Positions 6,273 to 13,718 of a stretch of 21,825 nt of DNA are shown here, in pieces (the stretch's first letter is position 1; each line of letters opens with the position of its first letter). A program made the position numbers and the translations under genes. Under the pieces are notes generated by a model. That model ran no database searches, had not been told where the DNA came from, and saw nothing but the letters and a program-made list of their open reading frames with translations. The stretch is from JAKALX01 sp964508715. Its GTDB lineage: Bacteria; Chloroflexota; Dehalococcoidia; Tepidiformales; Tepidiformaceae. The stretch spans positions 1 to 21,825 of the forward strand of contig CAZDUX010000035.1 in the NCBI GenBank assembly GCA_964508715.1. Reading direction: 5' to 3'.

Positions 6273-7958
6273 ATGGCACTGAATGATGAACGCTGGAGCC
6301 GCCGCAGGCTCCTTACCGGCACGGCCGGTGTTGCCGCGGGCCTCGCAGCCATGGGCGTCGTTGGCTGCGGCGACGACGATGATAACGACAAGTCCTCCAG
6401 TGGTAACAACGGGGGAACAACCCCCGCCGGCCCTGGCGCTACCACGGCCCCGTCCAGGGAAACCCCGAAAAAGGGTGGCACCCTCACGGCTGCCCAGATC
6501 GGCGGCGATATCCTCCTCAACACAGGCCTCCCGTTCGTGTCGCTGCCCCAGAACCGCTACCTCGGCATGCTCACGATGGAACCACTCATGCGCTACAACG
6601 ACTCCCTCAAGCCGGAGCTCGTCCTCGTCGACCGCTACGAACTGGCACCCGACTTCACGAAGGCCACGTTGAGCCTCAAGCAGGGACTTACGTTCCATAA
6701 CGGCGCCCCCGTGACGCCGGAAGACGTCTTTTTCGGCATCGACGTCATCATCAATCCCAAGAACTTCGGGGTGACTGGCAACTTCCAGCTCGTAAACTTC
6801 GCGAAGATGATCACCGAGAAGAAGAAGGTCGACGACCGGACAATGGAGTTCACCTTCGATAAGCCCCGGGTGAACATCACCGACTTCTTCGCGCAGCTCT
6901 TTGTTACCCAGAAATCGAGCTATGAGAAGCTCATGAAGGGCGAAGATATCCAGGGCACCGGCGCCTACATGTTCAAGTCCTGGACCCCGAACCAGTCCCA
7001 CACCATGGTCCGCAATCCGAACTACCATCTCACCTCGAAGTATGGCGGCCCCTACCTCGATTCTGTGGTGGTCAACAACTTCGCCGATGCTGATGCCGCT
7101 GCCCTCGCCTTCGAGTCGGGCTCCGTCGACATGATCCTTTCGCTTGCAATCACCGGCACTGTCGCAAAGCGCTTCCGCGACAAGAAGCAGACCCGCGTCG
7201 CGCCCAAGACCGGCCTCAGCTATGCCGGCGCCGTCGTCACCAATCCCCTGCTCAAGGACGCCCGCGTTCGCCAGGCGATGTTCCTCGCTATCGACCGCAA
7301 GCGCTTCCAGCAGGAGCTTGGAGAGGGCTTCTCGACGCTTACTGCCCAGCCCTGGCCCAGCACCTCACCTGCATTCGAAGAGAAGTACGAGGCCGCCTTC
7401 TACGACACCGCCCGGGCCAAGGATCTCCTCAAGCAGGCAGGCTTCTCCCAAAGCCAGCCCCTCAAGCTCGAGTACGCCAGCGCCACCTACCAGACGCAGG
7501 CAACCGTCCTCAAGGAAAACTGGGAGGCCATCGGCGTCCGGGTCGACCTCGCGCCAATGGAAGCCAACGCCTTCACCCAGAAGTTCGCTGCTCGCCAGCT
7601 TACCGACCTGTTCATCTCCGGCCACTCCTTCAGCGACATGGCACCCCTCACCAACTTCCAGCAGACCTTCCCCTACCGCATCCCGAATATCGAGTACTAC
7701 GGCGAACCTGGGAGCAACACCGGCCAGGAATACGTCCAAATGATCAAGGATCTCGAAACCATGGATCCACTTGGCGACCCGGCGAAGGCAGTCTACAAGC
7801 GCTTCAATGAACTCTTTGTCACCGAAGCCTGGATCCTCCCCTTCGCACCCTACGACCGCATCGACCTCGTCGGGAGCAAAGTCCAGGGCTTCGATCCCTA
7901 CATGATCGAGCCTGGGGCCGGGTTCCCCAACCCGGCCACGCTCTGGAAGAAGGCCTGA
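6273..7958 (+). CDS. ABC transporter substrate-binding protein, peptide/nickel type (SBP_bac_5), Tat lipoprotein
   Basis: A 561-residue extracytoplasmic solute receptor. The N-terminus has a twin-arginine motif SRRRLLTG (residues 9-16), a hydrophobic segment and a lipobox VVGC (Cys32), then an acidic/Gly/Ser/Thr/Pro linker, so it is probably exported folded and anchored by lipid. The mature part shows SBP_bac_5 features: LSLKQGLTFHNGAPVTPEDVFF-like segment, NPLLKDARVRQAMFLAIDR and a late PWPSTSPAF region. This family binds oligopeptides but also many other solutes. Start ATG follows AGGGGGA with 5 nt spacing. First gene of a nine-gene run; a strong hairpin separates it from the permeases, consistent with higher SBP output. 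A paralogue lies at 17385-19115. Confidence 0.93.
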   Translation: MALNDERWSRRRLLTGTAGVAAGLAAMGVVGCGDDDDNDKSSSGNNGGTTPAGPGATTAPSRETPKKGGTLTAAQIGGDILLNTGLPFVSLPQNRYLGMLTMEPLMRYNDSLKPELVLVDRYELAPDFTKATLSLKQGLTFHNGAPVTPEDVFFGIDVIINPKNFGVTGNFQLVNFAKMITEKKKVDDRTMEFTFDKPRVNITDFFAQLFVTQKSSYEKLMKGEDIQGTGAYMFKSWTPNQSHTMVRNPNYHLTSKYGGPYLDSVVVNNFADADAAALAFESGSVDMILSLAITGTVAKRFRDKKQTRVAPKTGLSYAGAVVTNPLLKDARVRQAMFLAIDRKRFQQELGEGFSTLTAQPWPSTSPAFEEKYEAAFYDTARAKDLLKQAGFSQSQPLKLEYASATYQTQATVLKENWEAIGVRVDLAPMEANAFTQKFAARQLTDLFISGHSFSDMAPLTNFQQTFPYRIPNIEYYGEPGSNTGQEYVQMIKDLETMDPLGDPAKAVYKRFNELFVTEAWILPFAPYDRIDLVGSKVQGFDPYMIEPGAGFPNPATLWKKA

Positions 7959-7970
7959 ACACTGCAAACC

Positions 7971-8000
7971 GGCGGGCGGTTGGCTACACTACCGCCCGCC
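7971..8000 (+). terminator. Strong intercistronic stem-loop between SBP and permease genes
   Basis: GGCGGGCGGT (7971-7980), a 10-nt loop, then the exact complement ACCGCCCGCC (7991-8000). The 10-bp stem is nearly all G/C, with no following T-run, and the permease ribosome site AGGAG starts 8 nt later. Such hairpins after SBP genes commonly stabilise the upstream mRNA or cause partial termination. Confidence 0.75.
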
Positions 8001-8016
8001 CGATGCGAGGAGATTG

Positions 8017-8958
8017 ATGGCAGCATTCGTCGTCCGGCGCCTTCTCCAGGGAATCCCGGTGCTCATCCTCGCGAGCATCGCTGTCTTCCTCATCCTCCGG
8101 CTTGTCCCCGGCGACCCCGCCACCGCGCTCGCCGGGCCCGATGCGACCCCCGAGAGAGTCGACGAGATCCGCGGCCAGCTCGGCCTCGATGACTCGCTCC
8201 CGGTGCAGTACATCCGGTGGCTCAACCAGCTCGCGCACGGTGACCTCGGGACATCCATCCGCGGGATCGATGTCTCACGGCTCCTCGAGGACAGCATGCC
8301 CTCAACCATCGAGCTGGCGGTCGGCGCCTACATCTTCGCCATCCTGCTTGGTATCCCCCTTGGCGTGATGGCCGGAGCGAATCCACGTTCCGGTTGGGAC
8401 TGGGCACTCTCGGCCTTCACGCTCATCAGCATCGGAATCCCGTCGTTTCTCACCGGCATCCTCTTGCTCTGGATCTTCGGTGTCGAACTCGGATGGCTGC
8501 CCACGTCCGGCCGCGTCTCCCTCTTCTCCAATCCCGGCGACTCCATCCAGCACCTCATCCTTCCGGCCTATGCACTCGGGGGGAACCTGGCGGCAGTGCT
8601 TGGCCGTTACACCCGTACATCCGTCGCTGAGATCATGGGCCAGGACTACATTCGCACGGCCAAAGCGAAGGGCCTCAAGCAACGGCAGGTCATCGTCCGT
8701 CACGCACTGCGCAACTCGCTCGTGCCCGTCGTTACGATCACGGCACTCCAGGTCGGCGCCGTCCTGGCGGGCGCCGTCGTCGTCGAACAGGTCTTCACGC
8801 GGCCCGGACTGGGGCGGCTCGTCGTGGAATCTATCCAGAACCGCGACTACGTGGTCGTCCAGAGCACCCTCATCGTCCTTGTCACGATCTTCGTGCTCGT
8901 CAACCTCTCGGCCGACCTCGCCTACGGATTCCTCGACCCCAGGATTCGGCGGCGATGA
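8017..8958 (+). CDS. ABC transporter permease, DppB/OppB type
   Basis: A 313-residue inner-membrane permease with about six transmembrane helices. It begins with the DppB-type RRLLQGIPVLILASIAVFLILRLVPGDP and carries the cytoplasmic EAA-type coupling loop MGQDYIRTAKAKGLKQRQVIVRHALRN (split here for length: Asp210 to about residue 233), the contact site for the ATPase. It ends with a typical YGFLDPRIR tail. Start ATG 8017 has AGGAG 4 nt upstream; a TTG one codon earlier is too close to that site. Its TGA overlaps the next permease ATG by 4 bp. Together with the DppC-type partner it would form the channel for the solute delivered by the SBP. No ATPase gene is adjacent. Confidence 0.94.
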   Translation: MAAFVVRRLLQGIPVLILASIAVFLILRLVPGDPATALAGPDATPERVDEIRGQLGLDDSLPVQYIRWLNQLAHGDLGTSIRGIDVSRLLEDSMPSTIELAVGAYIFAILLGIPLGVMAGANPRSGWDWALSAFTLISIGIPSFLTGILLLWIFGVELGWLPTSGRVSLFSNPGDSIQHLILPAYALGGNLAAVLGRYTRTSVAEIMGQDYIRTAKAKGLKQRQVIVRHALRNSLVPVVTITALQVGAVLAGAVVVEQVFTRPGLGRLVVESIQNRDYVVVQSTLIVLVTIFVLVNLSADLAYGFLDPRIRRR

Positions 8959-9869
8959 CCGCGGCCACGACCGAGCCGGTCGTCCTCCGTGAGTCGTGGC
9001 GCCGCCGCAAGTCGCAGGAATCCATGATCTTCGCGACCCTGGATCGCGTCCTTCATAACCCGGTTGGGCTGATCGCCGTCGGCGGGATTCTCCTGCTCGT
9101 CCTTGCTGCGGTCTTCGCTGGCGTTATCTCGCGTTATTCGCCGATCGACCAGGCCTATCCTGGAGCCGCACGCTACCTTTCGCCTTCGGCCGACCATCCG
9201 TTCGGTACCGACCACCTGCGCCGAGACGTCTTCTCCCGGACGGTCTTCGGTCTGCGCAACTCGCTTGCCGTGAGCATCGCCGCCGTCCTCTTCGGCTCGT
9301 TTGTTGGTATCAGCATCGGATTCATCAGTGGCTACGCGGGCAAATGGGTCGATGCCATCGTCATGCGCGTTGTCGATGCGATGCTCGCCTTCCCCGGCCT
9401 GCTCGCCGCGATGGCCATCCTTACCATCCTCGGTACAGGCCTCGTGAATCTTGCTATCGCCATCGCGGTGTTCAACATCCCGGCGTTTGCCCGCCTCAGC
9501 CGCGCGCAGATGCTCGTCGAGAAGAACCGCGACTACGTGTACGCGAGCCAGGCCCTTGGTGCCGGGCCGCTTCGGATCATCTTCCGCCACATCTCGCTCA
9601 ATGCGATTCCACCCCTTCTGACGCAGGTTGCGCTGGCGATCAACAGCGCAATCGTCATCTCCGCCGCACTGAGCTTCCTCGGCCTTGGCGAAAAACCACC
9701 CGAACCCTCCCTGGGCAGCCTGCTCAACGATGCGAAGGCTCACCTGCGAGATGCGTGGTGGATGGCTGTCTTCCCGGCTGCAACCATGGCGTTCCTCCTT
9801 CTCTGTCTCAACTTCCTCGCTGACGCGATCAATGAAGCCACGAGCCCCTACGCGCGGCGTAAGGTCTAA
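8955..9869 (+). CDS. ABC transporter permease, DppC/OppC type
   Basis: A 304-residue permease with an OppC-type N-terminal region (one membrane helix at about 37-58, then HPFGTDHLRRDVFSR at 81-95, a classical DppC signature) and a five-helix permease core. The EAA coupling loop is around residues 192-212 (DYVYASQALGAGPLRIIFRH), followed by AALSFLGLGEKPPEPSLG, another conserved segment. It overlaps the DppB-type gene by 4 bp and is followed after 16 bp by an acyl-CoA dehydrogenase gene instead of the usual dppD/dppF ATPase genes. The ATPases must be supplied from elsewhere in the genome. Confidence 0.94.
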   Translation: MTAATTEPVVLRESWRRRKSQESMIFATLDRVLHNPVGLIAVGGILLLVLAAVFAGVISRYSPIDQAYPGAARYLSPSADHPFGTDHLRRDVFSRTVFGLRNSLAVSIAAVLFGSFVGISIGFISGYAGKWVDAIVMRVVDAMLAFPGLLAAMAILTILGTGLVNLAIAIAVFNIPAFARLSRAQMLVEKNRDYVYASQALGAGPLRIIFRHISLNAIPPLLTQVALAINSAIVISAALSFLGLGEKPPEPSLGSLLNDAKAHLRDAWWMAVFPAATMAFLLLCLNFLADAINEATSPYARRKV

Positions 9870-9885
9870 CCGAAAGGACCATGCG

Positions 9886-11031
9886 ATGGATTTCGCCTTC
9901 ACCGCTACCGAAGAGTCGCTCCGCCAGGAGGTCCGCTCCTTCCTCGCATCGCTGCCGCCCGGGTCCCAAACCGATAGCGAAGACTCACCAAACGTAGCCC
10001 TCGAACGGGCCCTCGCTGCGAATGGCTGGCTGACCATGGCCTGGCCGAAGGAGTACGGCGGCCGGGGCGCAACCCAGATGGAACAGCTCATCTTCAAGGA
10101 GGAGCTGTTCGAGGCAGGAGGTACGTTCGATTTCCTCGGTGTCCAGCTCGCCGGGCCGACTATTATGGTCCACGGCAGTGAAGAGCAGAAACGCGCACAC
10201 CTTCCTCACATCGCCCGGGCCGAGACCCGTTGGTGCCAGGGGTTCTCGGAGCCCGGCGCCGGGAGTGACCTCGCCAGCCTGCAGACCCGTGCCGTCCGCG
10301 ATGGTGATGACTACCTCATCAATGGACAGAAGATCTGGACATCGAACGCCCATCATGCGGATTGGATCCTGCTGCTCACCCGGACTGACCCCGAAGCACC
10401 CAAGCACCGGGGCATCAGCATGTTCGTCGTCGACATGAAGACACCGGGGATCACTATCCGTCCGCTCGTCCAGCTCACCGGCGTCCACGGCTTCAACGAG
10501 GTCTATTTCGATGACGTGCGCGTTCCCGCCACGAACATGATCGGTGAGTTGAACCGCGGCTGGTATGCCGCCACCACCACGCTCGACTTCGAACGCTCCG
10601 GTATCGAACGGAACCTCGTCGCCCGGCGCGACTGGAATCGGATTTTCGGCCTCCTGGGGAGCGAGGCCATGCGCCCTGCTCTCCAGGGGCGCCCGGCCAC
10701 CTGGCGCCATCAGCTTGCCGACCTCCATATTGCCATCGAAGCCGGGCAATGGATGGCCCGCCGGGTCGCCTACCTCCAGGGCAAAGGCCTTGTCCCTAAC
10801 TACGAAGCCTCGATCTCCAAAACCTTCAATTCGGAACTGGGACAGCGAGTCGCCGACTTCGGTGTCAACGTCCTCGGACTTGCCGGGCAGCTTCGAGGCT
10901 CGAAGTATGCCCCGGCAGAAGGGGTGCCGGCCTTTCGTTTCCTCGATGCCCGCCGCCTCACCATCGGCCAGGGGACCAGCGAAATCAACCGTAATATCAT
11001 CGCTACCCGCGGGCTCGGACTGCCTCGATGA
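9886..11031 (+). CDS. Acyl-CoA dehydrogenase (FadE-like), paralogue 1
   Basis: A 381-residue FAD enzyme that introduces an alpha-beta double bond into an acyl-CoA. It shows WPKEYGGRGAT (53-63), the flavin/substrate segment GFSEPGAGSDLASLQTRA (119-136), NGQKIWTSNA (147-156) and the C-terminal GQGTSEINRN. At the position of the MCAD catalytic Glu (YEGT) it has Gln362; instead LDFERSG (Glu236) aligns with the helix-G glutamate of isovaleryl-CoA dehydrogenase (LDLERLV), the likely base. Start ATG 9886 has AAAGGA 7 nt upstream; another ATG at 9881 is out of frame. The stop overlaps the amidohydrolase-like gene (ATGA). It may pair with the similar protein at 12576 as a heteromer, as seen for several actinobacterial FadE pairs. 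Substrate unknown. Confidence 0.93.
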   Translation: MDFAFTATEESLRQEVRSFLASLPPGSQTDSEDSPNVALERALAANGWLTMAWPKEYGGRGATQMEQLIFKEELFEAGGTFDFLGVQLAGPTIMVHGSEEQKRAHLPHIARAETRWCQGFSEPGAGSDLASLQTRAVRDGDDYLINGQKIWTSNAHHADWILLLTRTDPEAPKHRGISMFVVDMKTPGITIRPLVQLTGVHGFNEVYFDDVRVPATNMIGELNRGWYAATTTLDFERSGIERNLVARRDWNRIFGLLGSEAMRPALQGRPATWRHQLADLHIAIEAGQWMARRVAYLQGKGLVPNYEASISKTFNSELGQRVADFGVNVLGLAGQLRGSKYAPAEGVPAFRFLDARRLTIGQGTSEINRNIIATRGLGLPR

Positions 11032-11840
11032 ACCGGCCCCGTGCCATCGACTCACTCGTGAACTCATCGTTTCTTGCGCCGGCTGACGACGCAGCCCTCT
11101 CGTACCTCTTCAAAGACATTACCGACCGCCCCGTGATTACCGAGCCCGAACAGCTGCTCGAAGCGCTCGATGCCGCTGGAGTCGGCGCCGCGGTCGTCAG
11201 CATCATGGAGCCCGAGCATGCCCGGTGGGTTGGCGATGCCCATGCCAGGTTCCCCCGGAAGATCCTGCCTGCGATGATCGTCGACCCCACGAAGGGTATG
11301 GATGAGATCCGGCGCGTTGTGCACTACCACGAGAAGTTCGGTGTTCGCTGTCTGCGCATTCCGCCGTTCCGCTACACGCTTCCACCTACCGACCGTGCGT
11401 ATTGGCCGTTCTATGTAAAAGCCATCGAGTTGGACATACCCGTCAGCATGAATGCCGGAATGCCCGGGCCACGGGTTCCGGGGTGGGTGCAGAACCCTGT
11501 CCACTACGATGAAGTGGCGTTCCATTTCCCCGAGCTCCGGCTGATCATGAGCCATTGCGGACAGCCCTGGACGGCCGAGGCCATTTCCGTGATGACTCAC
11601 TGGGACAACGTGTCCATGTCGGCCACATCCGTGGCGCCGAAATATTGGCCACCCGAGCTCATCCAGTTCATCAACACCCGTGGGCGGGAGAAGATGCTCT
11701 ACGGAACCGAGTACCCGACCATTCAATGGGAGCGCTCCCGAGCGGAAATAGAAGCCCTGGGCCTGCGGCCCGAGGTCACACCCGGCTTCTTCGTGGAGAA
11801 CGCCAGGCGCGTATTCAGGTGGGATGCCGATGTCGACTGA
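11028..11840 (+). CDS. Amidohydrolase-2 (ACMSD-like) TIM-barrel protein lacking the usual metal ligands
   Basis: A 270-residue protein whose pattern matches the amidohydrolase_2 family: predicted strand with AIDSLVN at the start, GVRCLRIPPF (105-114), IPVSMNAG (137-144), LIMSHCGQPW (172-181) and YGTEYP (225-230). In active members the start reads IDxHxH and supplies two metal ligands; here these are Leu10 and Asn12. The later strand histidine is Asn142 and the usual GTD(Y/W)P aspartate is Glu228. His176 remains. So it may be metal-independent, bind a metal differently, or have lost catalysis. It overlaps the acyl-CoA dehydrogenase upstream by 4 bp and the crotonase downstream by 11 bp, so its expression is tied to CoA-ester catabolism; hydrolysis or decarboxylation of a ring intermediate would be the family-based guess. 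Confidence 0.82.
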   Translation: MNRPRAIDSLVNSSFLAPADDAALSYLFKDITDRPVITEPEQLLEALDAAGVGAAVVSIMEPEHARWVGDAHARFPRKILPAMIVDPTKGMDEIRRVVHYHEKFGVRCLRIPPFRYTLPPTDRAYWPFYVKAIELDIPVSMNAGMPGPRVPGWVQNPVHYDEVAFHFPELRLIMSHCGQPWTAEAISVMTHWDNVSMSATSVAPKYWPPELIQFINTRGREKMLYGTEYPTIQWERSRAEIEALGLRPEVTPGFFVENARRVFRWDADVD

Positions 11841-12579
11841 CTTCCAGGCCATTGATCTCCAGGTCCATGAGGGTGTGGCCGAAATCATCCTCCGGCGGCC
11901 CGAGCGCAAGAATGCGCTCACCGGCCCGCTGGTCTCCGAGATACGAACGGCCGTGGCTCGTTGTGCCAGCGATGATTCCTGCCGCGTCCTCCTTTTCCGC
12001 GGCGCTGGTGGCGTGTTCTGCTCCGGGCTCGACCTCAAGGAGTTCAATTCCGAGCCCCTCCCGGAATGGGTGGCTGGATTTCAGCAGGGCTGGCGGGCGC
12101 TGCACGTGGAGCTCTTTGAGCTCGATATGCCGGTGGTCTGTGCTCTGGAGCGCTACGCGATAAACGCGGGCGCCGCCCTGGCACTCTCATCTGACTTCCT
12201 GGTGGCCGGCACAGATGCATTCCTCCAGGTTGGAGAGGTTATCCAGGGACGCCCGGCGCCCATGAACCTCGCCTGGCTTCGGCTCCGTTTCGGCGATGCT
12301 ATCACCCGCAAGGTTGTCCTCCTTGGCCGCCGGATCCCCGGCCCGGAACTCGAGCGCCTCGGGATCGCCTTCGAGGTTGTCGCTGCGGACTTCGTGCTGA
12401 GCCGGGCGAGAGAATTTGCCGCCGAACTGGCAGGGCTCCCACCCGCCGGTATCGCCGCAACGAAGCGAGCATTGCGCGCCCTCGACCTCCCAGGCGGGCC
12501 AAACGCCTGGTTCGATATCGCGGCCAGGGCAGTCGCCACAGCCCGGCCTGGCGGCCCTATCCCGAGCCTGAAACGATGA
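11830..12579 (+). CDS. Enoyl-CoA hydratase/isomerase (crotonase) family protein
   Basis: A 249-residue crotonase fold protein. RRPERKNALTGPL (22-34) and the oxyanion-hole segment GVFCSGLDLKEF (61-72) are clear CoA-binding hallmarks. The second oxyanion segment reads ERYAINAG instead of NGYAxGGG. Of the two glutamates used by rat enoyl-CoA hydratase, the first (Glu144, in GGCEL) is Ala116, while the second (Glu164) is kept as Glu136 in QVGEVIQG. Single-acid members are often isomerases, hydrolases or dehalogenase-like, so simple hydration should not be assumed. Start: ATG 11830 sits 6 nt after AGGTGGG; the ATG at 11824 abuts that site. Coupled to neighbours by overlaps of 11 and 4 bp. Confidence 0.9.
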   Translation: MSTDFQAIDLQVHEGVAEIILRRPERKNALTGPLVSEIRTAVARCASDDSCRVLLFRGAGGVFCSGLDLKEFNSEPLPEWVAGFQQGWRALHVELFELDMPVVCALERYAINAGAALALSSDFLVAGTDAFLQVGEVIQGRPAPMNLAWLRLRFGDAITRKVVLLGRRIPGPELERLGIAFEVVAADFVLSRAREFAAELAGLPPAGIAATKRALRALDLPGGPNAWFDIAARAVATARPGGPIPSLKR

Positions 12580-13718
12580 ACTTCAATCTCTCACCCGCCC
12601 AGGAGGCCTTCCGCACCGAGGTCATCTCGTTCCTTGCGAATGTATTGACGCCGGAGTTCTGGGAGTACCACCGCGCCAACGAGTTGCCCGACTGGTCACC
12701 CCGGTTCAGCCGGGAGGCTGCGCGCCACGGGCTCCTCGCCCCATCCTGGCCGGTTGAGTTCGGAGGGCGTGGGCTCGGCGTCATGGAGCAGACCGTCTAC
12801 ATGGACGAGATGGCCTATGCCGGTGCTCCGCAGGAGCACCACCGGCGCGCCGTTCAGCAGGTCGGCCCCTCGATCATGCTTTTCGGCAACGATGACCAAC
12901 GCCAGCGATACCTGCCGGGTATTGCAAGCGGCGAGATCTCCTTCGCCATGGGCCTCTCCGAACCTGATGCTGGTTCCGACCTTGCCAACGTCCAGACCCG
13001 CGCCCTTCGCGATGGCGATGAGTTCGTCGTCAACGGCCAAAAAAAGTACACCAGTGGTGCCCACTACAGCGATTACCTCTGGACTGTCGCACGCACCGAC
13101 CCCGAGGCACCCAGGCACCGCGGCATCTCAATGCTCGTCGTTCCCCTCCACGCGCCCGGCGTGGAGATCCAGCCGCTCATCGATATGCAGGGCCGCCATC
13201 ATTTCAACAAGGTCTTCTTCGACGATGTCCGCGTCCCGGCCGACCACCTCGTCGGCGAGGAAAATCGTGGCTGGTACATCAACGCCCGGACGATGGACCT
13301 CGAGCGCTCGGGCGGCGCCCATATCGGCAGTTTGAGAAGGACATTGGACCAGGCACTTGCTGTCGTCCGTACCGGCGGAACCGTTCACCGCGAATCTCGT
13401 ATGCGCCTCGCCGAATGCGCCGTTGCCGTGAATGTTGCCCGCCTGCTTGCCTACCGCGTTGCCTGGCTGCGCGAGCACGGCGAATCTCCCACCCACGAAG
13501 TCTCCATGGTGAAGCTCCTTGCCACCGAGACCACCCAGCGCATCGCCCAGGTGACGGTCGGCACCGTCGGCCTGGACGGGACGCTCCTCCCGCGGAACGA
13601 CTGGGACGAGACCGTCGGGACGGCCTACATCGATAGTGCCCGGGCTACCGTTGGCCAGGGCACCAGCGAGATCCAGCGGAATGTCATCGCCACGCGCGGG
13701 CTCGGGTTGCCCAGGTGA
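12576..13718 (+). CDS. Acyl-CoA dehydrogenase (FadE-like), paralogue 2
   Basis: A 380-residue acyl-CoA dehydrogenase with WPVEFGGRGLG (58-68), GLSEPDAGSDLANVQTRA (126-143), NGQKKYTSGA (153-162) and a C-terminal VGQGTSEIQRNVIATRGLGLPR-type end (last 22 residues, identical in plan to paralogue 1). The MCAD base position is Gln361; MDLERSG (Glu243) matches the helix-G base of isovaleryl-CoA dehydrogenase. The start overlaps the crotonase stop (ATGA) and its stop overlaps the following GTG (GTGA). Two FadE-like genes in one operon suggest either an obligate heteromer or two successive desaturations. Confidence 0.93.
   Translation: MNFNLSPAQEAFRTEVISFLANVLTPEFWEYHRANELPDWSPRFSREAARHGLLAPSWPVEFGGRGLGVMEQTVYMDEMAYAGAPQEHHRRAVQQVGPSIMLFGNDDQRQRYLPGIASGEISFAMGLSEPDAGSDLANVQTRALRDGDEFVVNGQKKYTSGAHYSDYLWTVARTDPEAPRHRGISMLVVPLHAPGVEIQPLIDMQGRHHFNKVFFDDVRVPADHLVGEENRGWYINARTMDLERSGGAHIGSLRRTLDQALAVVRTGGTVHRESRMRLAECAVAVNVARLLAYRVAWLREHGESPTHEVSMVKLLATETTQRIAQVTVGTVGLDGTLLPRNDWDETVGTAYIDSARATVGQGTSEIQRNVIATRGLGLPR

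Noticed and set aside
6243..7028. Long minus-strand open frame (261 codons) opposite the first SBP
   Set aside because: It is antisense to a clear gene with normal GC-rich codon bias; such shadows are expected. The same holds for 8922-10097, 9985-11067, 11064-12047, 13625-14986 and 15227-16171.
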